DNA of 51,076 nucleotides from positions 17,288 to 68,363 of the forward strand of contig DBYI01000022.1 of assembly GCA_002310115.1 (NCBI GenBank), given 5' to 3'. Shown here one piece after another: positions 24,327-32,448 of this stretch. The position numbers and the translations under genes were made by a program. The notes under the pieces are model-generated. The model saw nothing but the letters and a program-made list of their open reading frames with translations, made no database searches and was not told the DNA's origin. How positions within the stretch are numbered: position 1 is the first letter of the stretch; every line of letters begins with the position of its first letter. The DNA is from Ruminococcus flavefaciens (GTDB lineage Bacteria; Bacillota; Clostridia; Oscillospirales; Ruminococcaceae).

Positions 24327-25619
24327 TTACTTCTTCTCAGGAACTTTAATAATATCCTTACGCATATATGGCTGAAGTGCCTTTGGTATACGGATAGAAC
24401 CGTCTTCGTTGAGGTTGTTCTCTAGAAACGCGATGAGCATTCTCGGAGGAGCAACAACTGTATTATTAAGTGTATGTGCAAAATACTTGCTTCCGTCCTC
24501 AGCCTTTACCCTGATGCCGAGACGTCTTGCTTGTGCATCACCGAGATTAGAACAGCTTCCTACCTCGAAGTATTTCTTCTGACGTGGCGACCATGCCTCA
24601 ACGTCGATAGACTTTACCTTAAGGTCTGCAAGGTCTCCTGAACAGCACTCAAGAGTACGTACAGGTATATCAAGTGTGCGGAAGAACTCAACTGTATAAC
24701 TGTAAAGCTTGTGGAACCATTCCATAGACTCCTCCGGCTTACATACAACCACCATTTCCTGCTTTTCAAACTGGTGTATGCGGTATACACCGCGCTCCTC
24801 TATACCATGAGCTCCGACCTCTTTACGGAAACATGGCGAATAGCTTGTGAGAGTCTTTGGAAGTTCCTCCTCTGGAACTATAGTGTCAATAAACTTACCT
24901 ATCATAGAGTGCTCAGAAGTACCGATAAGGTAAAGATCCTCTCCCTCTATCTTGTACATCATACCCTCCATCTCTGCGAAGCTCATAACACCTGTAACGA
25001 CATTGCTTCTTATCATGAATGGTGGAATATAGTAAGTAAAACCCTTATCTATCATGAAATCTCTTGCGTAAGATAGTATGCAACTCTGGAGCTGAGCAAT
25101 ATCTCCACAAAGGTAATAGAAACCGTTTCCACTTGTCTTACGTGCGCTGTCAATGTCTATACCGTTAACTTTTTCCATGATATCAACATGGTAAGGAACT
25201 TCAAATGCAGGAACAGCAGGCTCACCAAAACGCTCAACTTCAACGTTTTCTGTGTCGTCTTTTCCTATTGGAACAGTTTCATCAATGATATTAGGAATAA
25301 CGAGCATTATTTCTCGAATATCTGCCTCTAGCTTTACCTCTAGCTGCTCCTTTTCCTCAAGTTCCTTTCCCATGGCAGAAACCTCAGCTTTTATCTTTTC
25401 AGCCTCTTCCTTCTGACCATTCTTCATAAGTCCGCCAATTTCTTTACTCTTAACATTACGTGTATTTCTAAGATTATCACAAGCGAGCTTAGTCTCTCTG
25501 TATTGTTTGTCAAGCTCAATCACCTTGTCTACAAGTTCAAGCTTGTCGTCCTGAAACTTTTTCTTGATATTTTCCTTTACCATTTCTGGATTTGTTCTTA
25601 TAAGCTTAATGTCAATCAT
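24327..25619 (-). CDS. serS: Seryl-tRNA synthetase
   Basis: This 430-residue class II synthetase charges tRNA-Ser. Residues 1-110 are the antiparallel coiled-coil arm that contacts the tRNA (LDKQYRETKLACDNLRN ... KAEVSAMGKELEEKEQ). The catalytic core has TSYSPCFRKEVGAHG with motif 2 (RGVYRIHQFEKQEM) and motif 3 around NTVVAPPRMLIAFLENN. Length is typical. It starts 12 bases after parB and is the last gene of the noc-independent parA-parB-serS run, ending at a strong terminator. Confidence 0.97.
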   Translation of the reverse strand: MIDIKLIRTNPEMVKENIKKKFQDDKLELVDKVIELDKQYRETKLACDNLRNTRNVKSKEIGGLMKNGQKEEAEKIKAEVSAMGKELEEKEQLEVKLEADIREIMLVIPNIIDETVPIGKDDTENVEVERFGEPAVPAFEVPYHVDIMEKVNGIDIDSARKTSGNGFYYLCGDIAQLQSCILSYARDFMIDKGFTYYIPPFMIRSNVVTGVMSFAEMEGMMYKIEGEDLYLIGTSEHSMIGKFIDTIVPEEELPKTLTSYSPCFRKEVGAHGIEERGVYRIHQFEKQEMVVVCKPEESMEWFHKLYSYTVEFFRTLDIPVRTLECCSGDLADLKVKSIDVEAWSPRQKKYFEVGSCSNLGDAQARRLGIRVKAEDGSKYFAHTLNNTVVAPPRMLIAFLENNLNEDGSIRIPKALQPYMRKDIIKVPEKK

Positions 25620-25631
25620 ATTAATAACTCC

Positions 25632-26483
25632 TTAGTCCTCTTTTGCAAGCTTTTCAGCTAAAGCCGCGAGGTCTTTTTTATCATAAAATTCAAGGATAAG
25701 TGCACCCTTGTTCTTACCGTAGTCAACCTTTACTTTTCTGCCAAGGCGCTCGTTAAGAGAAAGTTCCATTTCCTTGAAATAATTATCAATTTTTTTGTTT
25801 GCTTTTGAAGCAGAATCTTCTGTATGCTCTTCCGATTTTTGAGCAGCTTTTTCTACCTGACGAACAGTCAGGCCACCATCAGCAGCTCTGAGAGCAGTAG
25901 CTATAAGCATTTCCTCATTCTCAAATCCAAGCAATGCTCTTGCATGACCTGCAGAAAGCTCTCCGTTCTCGACCATTTTAAGAACCCTATCAGGAAGTGA
26001 TAGTATTCTTACTGCATTTGCAACTGCCGAACGTGAACGTCCTACCATTTTTGCAACTTTTTCCTGTGTCATGCCATATTTTTCGATAAGATCGTTATAT
26101 CCTGCAGCTTCTTCAATAGGATTAAGATTTTCACGCTGCAGATTCTCAATAATTGCAATCTGCATCGTTTCAAGATCACTAAGCTCGCGAATTGTGACAG
26201 GCACTTCATCAAGGCCAGCCATCCTTGCGGCTCTCCATCTTCTTTCGCCTGCAACTATCTGATAACCACCCGAACTTATAGGACGCACAAGTATTGGCTG
26301 AAGCATACCATGCTCACGAATAGAGTCCGCAAGAGCCGTTATCGCCTCGTCACTGAACGCTTTACGGGGCTGATCACGATTAGGCTCTAATTCAGCAGTA
26401 CGTAATGTCTTTTTCACCTGTACTTCATTGGCGTTATCAATGAAAAGGGCATCAAGACCTACACCTAAACCACCTTTTGCCAT
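25632..26483 (-). CDS. parB: Chromosome partition protein ParB (Spo0J)
   Basis: This 283-residue protein is a CTPase clamp that loads at parS sites near the origin and recruits SMC. The N-terminus GGLGVGLDALF is typical, followed by EPNRDQPRKAF, the GERRWRAA CTP-binding motif and NLQRENLNPIEEA. The helix-turn-helix is TQEKVAKMVGRSRSAVANA, and the C-terminal dimerisation part follows a Lys/Ser-rich linker. It lies 17 bases after parA. Its DNA targets are likely the parS sites at 27414-27429 and nearby. Confidence 0.97.
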   Translation of the reverse strand: MAKGGLGVGLDALFIDNANEVQVKKTLRTAELEPNRDQPRKAFSDEAITALADSIREHGMLQPILVRPISSGGYQIVAGERRWRAARMAGLDEVPVTIRELSDLETMQIAIIENLQRENLNPIEEAAGYNDLIEKYGMTQEKVAKMVGRSRSAVANAVRILSLPDRVLKMVENGELSAGHARALLGFENEEMLIATALRAADGGLTVRQVEKAAQKSEEHTEDSASKANKKIDNYFKEMELSLNERLGRKVKVDYGKNKGALILEFYDKKDLAALAEKLAKED

Positions 26484-26500
26484 AGTTCAAACCTCATTCG

Positions 26501-27328
26501 TCAAGACGAACGTTTTCCTTTCTTTGATTTTTTGAAAGAAAAGATCTTTTTCTTTGCCGGTAGCTCCAATGGCTCATTCAGTATTTCATGACATACAAGC
26601 TCGTATGACTCTGAGCCCTTTGACCCCTTATCATAATACATTACTGGTTTACCGTGGCTTGGAGCTTCTGAAATGCGTACATTTCTTGGTATTTTAGTTT
26701 TAAATACCTTGTTAGGAAAGTACTTCTCTACTTCTGCAACAACGTCATTTGCAAGATTCAATCTACCATCAAACATTGTAAACAGTATACCCTCTATTTC
26801 TAGCGCCGGATTATAATTATTTTTAACTATTTTTATAGTATTCACCAACTGTGAAAGACCTTCGAGGGCATAAAATTCTGCAAGCATAGGCACGATGATA
26901 CTGTCGCAGGCAACAAATCCGTTAATAGTAATCGTTCCAAGTGCAGGCGGACAGTCAATGAAAATATAATCAAATTCTTCTTTGCAAGAAAGAAGCTGCA
27001 TTTTCAGTCTGTTAACTCTGTTCTCATACTCTATAAGCTCAATCTCACATCCCGCAAGGTTTTCCGTAGCTGGTATTATTGAGACATTTTCAAACTCAGT
27101 TGTATATATTGCTTCCTGCGCCCGAGCCTTACCCGTTATAACATCATATGCTGAAACGACAACTGACTTCTTTTTAATTCCAAAGCCTGTTGTAGTATTA
27201 CCCTGAGGATCAACGTCCACACAAAGTACTTTAAATCCACGTGAACCTAGATATGCTGCTATATTTATTACGGTTGTTGTTTTTCCTACGCCACCTTTCT
27301 GGTTGGCAACAGCTATAATCTTGCCCAT
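26501..27328 (-). CDS. parA: Chromosome partition ATPase ParA (Soj)
   Basis: This 275-residue deviant Walker ATPase has KGGVGKTTT near residue 10, DVDPQGN, and FIDCPPALG (Walker B). It helps separate origins and, in Bacillus, also controls DnaA. The C-terminus has an extra Lys/Ser-rich tail (KKIFSFKKSKKGKRSS) that may bind DNA non-specifically. It has its own promoter and precedes parB. Confidence 0.97.
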   Translation of the reverse strand: MGKIIAVANQKGGVGKTTTVINIAAYLGSRGFKVLCVDVDPQGNTTTGFGIKKKSVVVSAYDVITGKARAQEAIYTTEFENVSIIPATENLAGCEIELIEYENRVNRLKMQLLSCKEEFDYIFIDCPPALGTITINGFVACDSIIVPMLAEFYALEGLSQLVNTIKIVKNNYNPALEIEGILFTMFDGRLNLANDVVAEVEKYFPNKVFKTKIPRNVRISEAPSHGKPVMYYDKGSKGSESYELVCHEILNEPLELPAKKKIFSFKKSKKGKRSS

Positions 27329-27358
27329 ATTATCTTCCTTTCAAGATTTACTTATAAT

Positions 27359-27387
27359 ATTATAGCACTTTTGAAGCATATTGTAAA
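27359..27387 (-). promoter_or_regulatory. Promoter of parA-parB-serS
   Basis: On the minus strand TTTACA (27387-27382), 17 bases and TATAAT (27364-27359). The perfect parS site lies 27 bases upstream, so ParB spreading could affect this promoter. Confidence 0.82.
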
Positions 27388-27413
27388 TAAGTAACTGAGA
27401 AATTTTTGAATTT

Positions 27414-27429
27414 TGTTTCACGTGAAACA
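27414..27429. promoter_or_regulatory. parS site (perfect consensus)
   Basis: TGTTTCACGTGAAACA is an exact 16-bp match to the bacterial parS palindrome, located between noc and parA. This is the nucleation site for ParB. Confidence 0.96.
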
Positions 27430-27436
27430 TTTCACA

Positions 27437-27474
27437 ACAAAAAAAACACATGAAACATAAAAATGTTTCATGTG
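27437..27474 (-). terminator. noc terminator built from a parS-like palindrome
   Basis: On the minus strand, 12-bp arms CACATGAAACAT / ATGTTTCATGTG with a four-base loop are followed by a run of T. One arm is most of the parS-like site at 27464-27479, so the hairpin serves as terminator while sharing sequence with a ParB/Noc-type palindrome. Confidence 0.82.
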
Positions 27475-27479
27475 AAACA
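27464..27479. promoter_or_regulatory. parS-like site, one mismatch
   Basis: TGTTTCATGTGAAACA differs from consensus parS only by CATG in place of CACG at the centre. It is 35 bases from the perfect site and may be a weaker ParB site or the site preferred by the Noc paralogue. Confidence 0.75.
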
Positions 27480-27485
27480 ATTTTC

Positions 27486-28298
27486 TTATAATCTTTTCTG
27501 TACAGGAATTCTAATACGGTATTCTAGATAATCATCACTCTGTATTTTGCTAGAATCAGCAGATATTCCTGCAGCCTTCATTGTTTCAACAGCTTTATTA
27601 ATTGTGTTTACAAACAATTTTACATTTTGAAATACAATAGAACGCTTTTTATAACTAATTTTATCTTTATTGAGTCCGATATATTCATCTATTAATCTTT
27701 CAGATCGTTCTACATTCAAATTATTTGCAATCATCTTATCAAGCATAAAAAGCCTATCATCTACACTTCCAAGTCGTAACAAAGCTCTAGCATGACGTTC
27801 AGTTAAGTTGTATTTAGTTATGATTTGTCTTTCTTTTTCAGTAAGTCTAAGCAGTCTCAATTTATTGGCTATGGTACTTTGCGCTCTTCCTAACTTTGAT
27901 GCAGCATCCTCCTGTGTCATACCATAAATTTTTATTAGTTTTTCAATTGCCTTCGCTTCATCAAAAAAAGATAATTCTTGACGTTGTATATTCTCAACAA
28001 GAGCAAGTATTGCTGAATGTCTATCACTAACTTCATGAACAATACATGGTACAACAGGGAAACCACAGTACCTTGCTGCACGAAGTCTTCTTTCACCAGC
28101 TATTAATTCGTATTTTGAGCCTCTTTTACGAACTGAAATAGGTTGTAAAATACCATTCTGCGCTATAGACTGAGCTAATTGTGATATATCTTCAGAATGA
28201 GCTGATCTGGGCTGATTTGGGTTAGGAACAATATCATCAGTTGATATCTCTACAACTTTATTTATTATACGTTCCTTACTAAAATTGAAACCTGTCAT
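27486..28298 (-). CDS. noc: ParB-family nucleoid occlusion-like protein Noc
   Basis: This 270-residue ParB paralogue has the same layout as ParB: PNPNQPRSAH, LIAGERRLRAARYCGFP (CTP motif), NIQRQELSFFDEA and a helix-turn-helix TQEDAASKLGRAQSTIAN. In Bacillus, Noc binds its own palindromes and blocks division over the nucleoid; it usually sits between rsmG and parA, as here. The N-terminal residues before the ParB core (MTGFNFSKERIINKVVEIS) could be the membrane-binding helix, as in Noc, with Phe and Ile spaced for an amphipathic helix. Identity as Noc rather than a second ParB rests on position and this N-terminus. Confidence 0.88.
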   Translation of the reverse strand: MTGFNFSKERIINKVVEISTDDIVPNPNQPRSAHSEDISQLAQSIAQNGILQPISVRKRGSKYELIAGERRLRAARYCGFPVVPCIVHEVSDRHSAILALVENIQRQELSFFDEAKAIEKLIKIYGMTQEDAASKLGRAQSTIANKLRLLRLTEKERQIITKYNLTERHARALLRLGSVDDRLFMLDKMIANNLNVERSERLIDEYIGLNKDKISYKKRSIVFQNVKLFVNTINKAVETMKAAGISADSSKIQSDDYLEYRIRIPVQKRL

Positions 28299-28329
28299 AA
28301 TGATGACCTCCTATCAGATTTATACTCCA

Positions 28330-28358
28330 ATTATATTACGATTCGGAAATAATATCTA
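28330..28358 (-). promoter_or_regulatory. Possible promoter of noc
   Basis: On the minus strand TAGATA (28358-28353), 17 bases and TATAAT (28335-28330). The -35 is weak, but an upstream terminator means noc needs its own start. Confidence 0.55.
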
Positions 28359-28360
28359 TA

Positions 28361-28393
28361 ATAAAAAACCGTCGTTTTTCGATAAAACGACGG
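28361..28393 (-). terminator. Terminator after rsmG
   Basis: On the minus strand a perfect 10-bp stem CCGTCGTTTT / AAAACGACGG is followed by TTTTTT. It closes the rpmH-to-rsmG leftward run. Confidence 0.9.
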
Positions 28394-28417
28394 AATAAAC
28401 GATATTATATATAATAA

Positions 28418-29122
28418 TCAAAGTTGTTTCTTCTTAATTTGACCGCTATTTCTAGGATATTTAGTCGGTGTTTGCGATATTTTCTTAATATTAATTATCC
28501 TTCTTTTATCATTAAAAAGAGAATACTCAAAAATATTTTCTATTTTCCCGCCCAGAATACTTACAGCATTATATCCTTGAGAAATATCCTCATTAGGTCC
28601 CTTCATAGAAATAAAAGAACCTCCAACTTTCACAAAAGGAATACAATATTCACTAAGGAGAGAAAGATTTGCTACTGCACGTGCACATGAAAAATCAAAG
28701 TTTTCTCTATACTCATCTAATTTAGAAATTTCTTCTGCACGTCCATGTATTAATTTCACATCAATATTAAGTTTTTCGCTTAACTGATGAAGAAACTCAA
28801 TACGTTTATTTAGACTATCAAGCAGTGTAATCTTTAAATCAGGACGGTATAGTTTTATAGGAACGGATGGGAATCCTGCACCTGTACCTACATCGATTAT
28901 ACTTGAGTTTAAAGGAATATCTACATAATTAGCAATAACAATACTATCAATAAAGTGTTTTTTTAGAATCTCAATAGGATCAGTAATAGCAGTCAAATTT
29001 ATCTTTTCATTATATTCAACTAGAAAAGATGTATATACATTTAATTTTTCATAAACCTCTTCGGATAGTACTAATCCAGCCGATTTAAATTCAGCGCGAC
29101 AAAATTCATAATCAGGAAGCAT
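28418..29122 (-). CDS. rsmG: 16S rRNA (guanine-527-N7)-methyltransferase
   Basis: The start is ATG 29122, which overlaps the end of mnmG and follows GAAGGGAGAA; a longer frame to 29209 runs into mnmG. The 234-residue SAM-dependent enzyme has NLTAITDPIEILKKHFIDSI, the SAM loop DVGTGAGFPSVPIK, and LLDSLNKRIEFL, then SCARAVANLSLL. It methylates G527 of 16S rRNA. Its coupling to mnmG is the usual arrangement. Confidence 0.96.
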   Translation of the reverse strand: MLPDYEFCRAEFKSAGLVLSEEVYEKLNVYTSFLVEYNEKINLTAITDPIEILKKHFIDSIVIANYVDIPLNSSIIDVGTGAGFPSVPIKLYRPDLKITLLDSLNKRIEFLHQLSEKLNIDVKLIHGRAEEISKLDEYRENFDFSCARAVANLSLLSEYCIPFVKVGGSFISMKGPNEDISQGYNAVSILGGKIENIFEYSLFNDKRRIINIKKISQTPTKYPRNSGQIKKKQL

Positions 29123-31001
29123 TGTTTTCTCCCTTCTCGTGCATAAGCCATACAGCAAGCATTGAAATATCTGCAGGGGAAACTCCTGAAATACGAGATG
29201 CTTGGCCAATTGATAAAGGTTTAATTTTATTTAGTTTTTCGGCAGCTTCTAGTCTTAATCCATATATCATGTTATAATCAAGGTCTTTAGGTAATTTCTT
29301 AGACTCCATTTTACGCATTTGTTCTATTTGCTGAAGCTGCTTCTGTATATATCCTTCATATTTTATTTGAAGTTCCACTTGTTCAGCTACATCAGAGGGG
29401 AGATTAGGTCTTTCTTCATCAAATTCTGCCAAATCATTATAGAATAACTGTGGACGACGAATTAGATCAGACATTTTACATCCTGTTGTTAATATAGAAG
29501 TACCATGTTCCTCAAGAAACTTATTTAGTTCTTCAGAGGGAGAAATATTAAGCTTTGAAACTCTATTAATCTCTTCAGCTGTTAATTTTTCTTTTTCAAG
29601 AAGTGCATTATATCTTTCTTGTGTAATCAATCCTATTTTATATCCAATAGGTGTAAGTCTCTGATCAGCATTATCCTGCCTTAAAATAAGTCTATACTCA
29701 CTTCTAGAAGTCATCATTCTATATGGATCTGAACAACCTTTTGTTACAAGATCATCAATTAAAGTACCTATATATGAGCTAGCTCGGTCAAGAATCATTG
29801 ATTCCTTACCTTTAATTTTAAGTGCAGCATTTATTCCAGCAACAATTCCTTGTGCAGCGGCCTCTTCATATCCTGAGCTTCCATTAAACTGTCCGGCACC
29901 ATAAAGTCCTTCAACTTTTTTAAACTCAAGGGTTGGAAGTAACTGATTTGGATTACAACAATCATACTCAATTGCATATGCCGGTCTCATGATCTCAACA
30001 TCCTCAAGACCATCTATTGTTCTTAGAAAGGCAAGTTGTACATCTTCTGGTAAAGATGAAGACATTCCTTGTAAGTAGTACTCTTCTGTACTCATTCCCA
30101 TAGGCTCAACAAAAAGTTGATGTCGTGGCTTATCAGAAAATCTTATAATTTTGTCCTCTATTGAAGGACAATATCTTGGACCTACTCCTTCTATTCTTCC
30201 TGAATATAATGGTGATCTATCTAAGTTTTCGAGAATAACTTCATGTGTTTTACTATTCGTATATGTTACAAAACAGCTTACTTTGTTATCCAATTTGCTA
30301 GGATCAGTCTCAAATGAAAATGGTACTATTTGTTCATCTCCATCTTGTCTTTCCATAATATCAAAATTAATACTTCTTTTATTTACTCGACATGGTGTTC
30401 CAGTTTTGAATCTACGAAGTTCTACACCACTTTCAATAAGACTTTTTGAAAGGAGATTACTCGGTAAAGCAGAATCAGGTCCACTTTCATATGAAATTTC
30501 TCCAATATGTATTTTTCCTTTAAGATATGTACCTGTAGCTATTATGACCGCTTTTACTTTATATTCAGCACCAAGTTTTGTTCTTACACCAATTATCTTA
30601 TTATTTTCTATAATAATATCAGATATTTCTGCCTGTTTTACAAATAAATTTTTCTGTTTTTCACAGATATTTTTCATGTATTTATGGTATTCAACTCTAT
30701 CTGCTTGTACTCTCAAACTATGTACTGCTGGTCCTTTTCCTCTATTTAACATTCTACTTTGAATGAAACATTTATCTGCAGCTTTACCCATTTCACCGCC
30801 TAAAGCATCTATTTCTCGAACAAGATGACCTTTTGCAGTTCCACCAATTGATGGATTACATGGCATATTTGCAATCTGATCAAGTGAAATGGTAAACATA
30901 ACTGTCTTACATCCAAGTCTTGCAGAAGCTAATGCTGCTTCGACACCAGCGTGTCCAGCACCAACTACGGCTACTTCAAATTCACCCATTTCGTAATTCA
31001 T
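29112..31001 (-). CDS. mnmG: tRNA uridine-5-carboxymethylaminomethyl modification enzyme MnmG (GidA)
   Basis: This 629-residue FAD protein works with MnmE to modify the wobble uridine of several tRNAs. The FAD-binding VVGAGHAGVEAA is at the N-terminus, followed by MPCNPSIGGTAKGHLVREID and later GAGQFNGSSGYEEAAAQGI, and the C-terminal GISRISGV-type tail (here QASRISGVSPADI). Length is typical. The start follows AAAGGAGGG, 33 bases after mnmE; the gap holds a parS-like palindrome. Confidence 0.97.
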   Translation of the reverse strand: MNYEMGEFEVAVVGAGHAGVEAALASARLGCKTVMFTISLDQIANMPCNPSIGGTAKGHLVREIDALGGEMGKAADKCFIQSRMLNRGKGPAVHSLRVQADRVEYHKYMKNICEKQKNLFVKQAEISDIIIENNKIIGVRTKLGAEYKVKAVIIATGTYLKGKIHIGEISYESGPDSALPSNLLSKSLIESGVELRRFKTGTPCRVNKRSINFDIMERQDGDEQIVPFSFETDPSKLDNKVSCFVTYTNSKTHEVILENLDRSPLYSGRIEGVGPRYCPSIEDKIIRFSDKPRHQLFVEPMGMSTEEYYLQGMSSSLPEDVQLAFLRTIDGLEDVEIMRPAYAIEYDCCNPNQLLPTLEFKKVEGLYGAGQFNGSSGYEEAAAQGIVAGINAALKIKGKESMILDRASSYIGTLIDDLVTKGCSDPYRMMTSRSEYRLILRQDNADQRLTPIGYKIGLITQERYNALLEKEKLTAEEINRVSKLNISPSEELNKFLEEHGTSILTTGCKMSDLIRRPQLFYNDLAEFDEERPNLPSDVAEQVELQIKYEGYIQKQLQQIEQMRKMESKKLPKDLDYNMIYGLRLEAAEKLNKIKPLSIGQASRISGVSPADISMLAVWLMHEKGENNAS

Positions 31002-31018
31002 AATTATCCCTCCTTTAT

Positions 31019-31034
31019 TGTTTCACATGAAACA
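31019..31034. promoter_or_regulatory. parS-like site between mnmE and mnmG
   Basis: TGTTTCACATGAAACA has one mismatch to parS and is the exact reverse complement of the site at 27464-27479. It fills most of the short gap between the mnmE stop and the mnmG ribosome site. Confidence 0.75.
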
Positions 31035-32396
31035 TTATTTTCCCACACAAAAACGTGAAAATACTTCATCAACAACAGCATCTGTAATTTTCTGACCTGT
31101 AAGCATGAGCAAAGACTGTTCAGCTTCATCAACGAGAATGTTTACAGCATCTAACATTTCACCAGTTTCAAGTGATAAAATAGCATTTTCAATACCTTCA
31201 AGTGCATTATCAATACACTTTTTTTGACGTTCATTTGCTGCTGTTGCAGTATCAAAATCTGCTTCATTAAGGTTAAAAATATCTTGTATTTTTTCGTAAA
31301 GAGCATTCACACCTGAATTTTCCTTTGCAGAAAGATATACAATATGTTGAATTTTTTCTTCAAGTAAAGAAGTATCAAGAAGCTGTTCAACATCATTTTT
31401 ATTTATAACAGCGATCGTATTACTTTTATTAATTTTATTAATTAAATACAAATCGTCCTCGGTGAGAGGACAACTTCCATCAAAAACAGCTATTATAAGT
31501 TCTGACTTTGATATCATTTTTTCTGCCATGTCAACACCAATACCCTCAATAATATCTTCAGTCTCATGAATACCTGCAGTATCCGAAAGCCTAAGGGTAA
31601 TGTCTCCAATACGAACTGATTCCTCAATAATATCTCTCGTTGTTCCTGCAATTTCAGTAACAATACTTCTTTCACATCCACTAAGACAGTTGAATAGGGT
31701 GGACTTACCAACATTAGGACGTCCAATTATAGCAGTTGCCACACCCTCACGAAGGATACGACCACTATCGTAATTTTTAATGAGAGTCTTTAAATCATCA
31801 CGGACACTTTTCAGTTCCTCAGAAAGAACTTCTGGCCTAACTTCTGGAATATCCTCCTCTGGATAATCTGACCATGCTGCAAGATCACCGAGAATTTTCA
31901 AGAGCTTATCAGAACATTTTTTTGCTTTTTTAAAAGCTGCACCTTCACGAAGACATTCTGCCATTTTTAACTCGCGCTCACCCTTGGCGGAAATAATATC
32001 CATTACTGCTTCTGCCTGAGTCAAGTCAATCTTACCATTTAAATACGCTCTCTTTGTAAATTCTCCTGCTTCAGCATTGATAGCTCCATTTGAAAGAACC
32101 GCTCTGAGTACCTTTTTCGTAACATAAAGTCCTCCATGACAAGAAATCTCTACAATATTCTCTCCAGTATAGCTGTGTGGAGCACGGAAAACCGTAAGAA
32201 TACAGTCATCTAAACGTTCATCCTTATCATGTGCAATTCCATAAGCACATGTATATCCTTCCATTTCAGAGACATTTTTACTGCCAAAAGGGGAGAATAT
32301 CTTTTCTGCAATTTCAATAGCGTCCTCGCCTGAGATACGTATAACAGAAATTCCACCCATTGCATTAGGTGTCGATATTGCAGCTATTGTTGACAT
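31035..32396 (-). CDS. mnmE: tRNA modification GTPase MnmE (TrmE)
   Basis: This 453-residue GTPase partners MnmG. It has the folate-binding N-terminal domain (IAAISTPNAMGGISVIRISG), a helical domain, an inserted G domain with GRPNVGKST, DTAG and INKND, and ends with the catalytic FCVGK tail carrying the conserved cysteine. Length is typical. It follows a terminator hairpin after jag. Confidence 0.97.
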   Translation of the reverse strand: MSTIAAISTPNAMGGISVIRISGEDAIEIAEKIFSPFGSKNVSEMEGYTCAYGIAHDKDERLDDCILTVFRAPHSYTGENIVEISCHGGLYVTKKVLRAVLSNGAINAEAGEFTKRAYLNGKIDLTQAEAVMDIISAKGERELKMAECLREGAAFKKAKKCSDKLLKILGDLAAWSDYPEEDIPEVRPEVLSEELKSVRDDLKTLIKNYDSGRILREGVATAIIGRPNVGKSTLFNCLSGCERSIVTEIAGTTRDIIEESVRIGDITLRLSDTAGIHETEDIIEGIGVDMAEKMISKSELIIAVFDGSCPLTEDDLYLINKINKSNTIAVINKNDVEQLLDTSLLEEKIQHIVYLSAKENSGVNALYEKIQDIFNLNEADFDTATAANERQKKCIDNALEGIENAILSLETGEMLDAVNILVDEAEQSLLMLTGQKITDAVVDEVFSRFCVGK

Positions 32397-32408
32397 TAAA
32401 TCACTCCT

Positions 32409-32438
32409 AAAAAAACAACGGCATTACGCCGTTGTTTT
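32409..32438 (-). terminator. Terminator-like hairpin between jag and mnmE
   Basis: On the minus strand an 11-bp perfect stem AAAACAACGGC / GCCGTTGTTTT is followed by seven T, only about 12 bases before the mnmE ATG. It may reduce read-through into the tRNA-modification genes. Confidence 0.85.
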
Positions 32439-32448
32439 CAATATTTGA

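Noticed and set aside
30151..30762. Plus-strand frame of about 200 codons inside mnmG
   Set aside because: It is entirely antisense to conserved mnmG sequence, with no SD or family resemblance.
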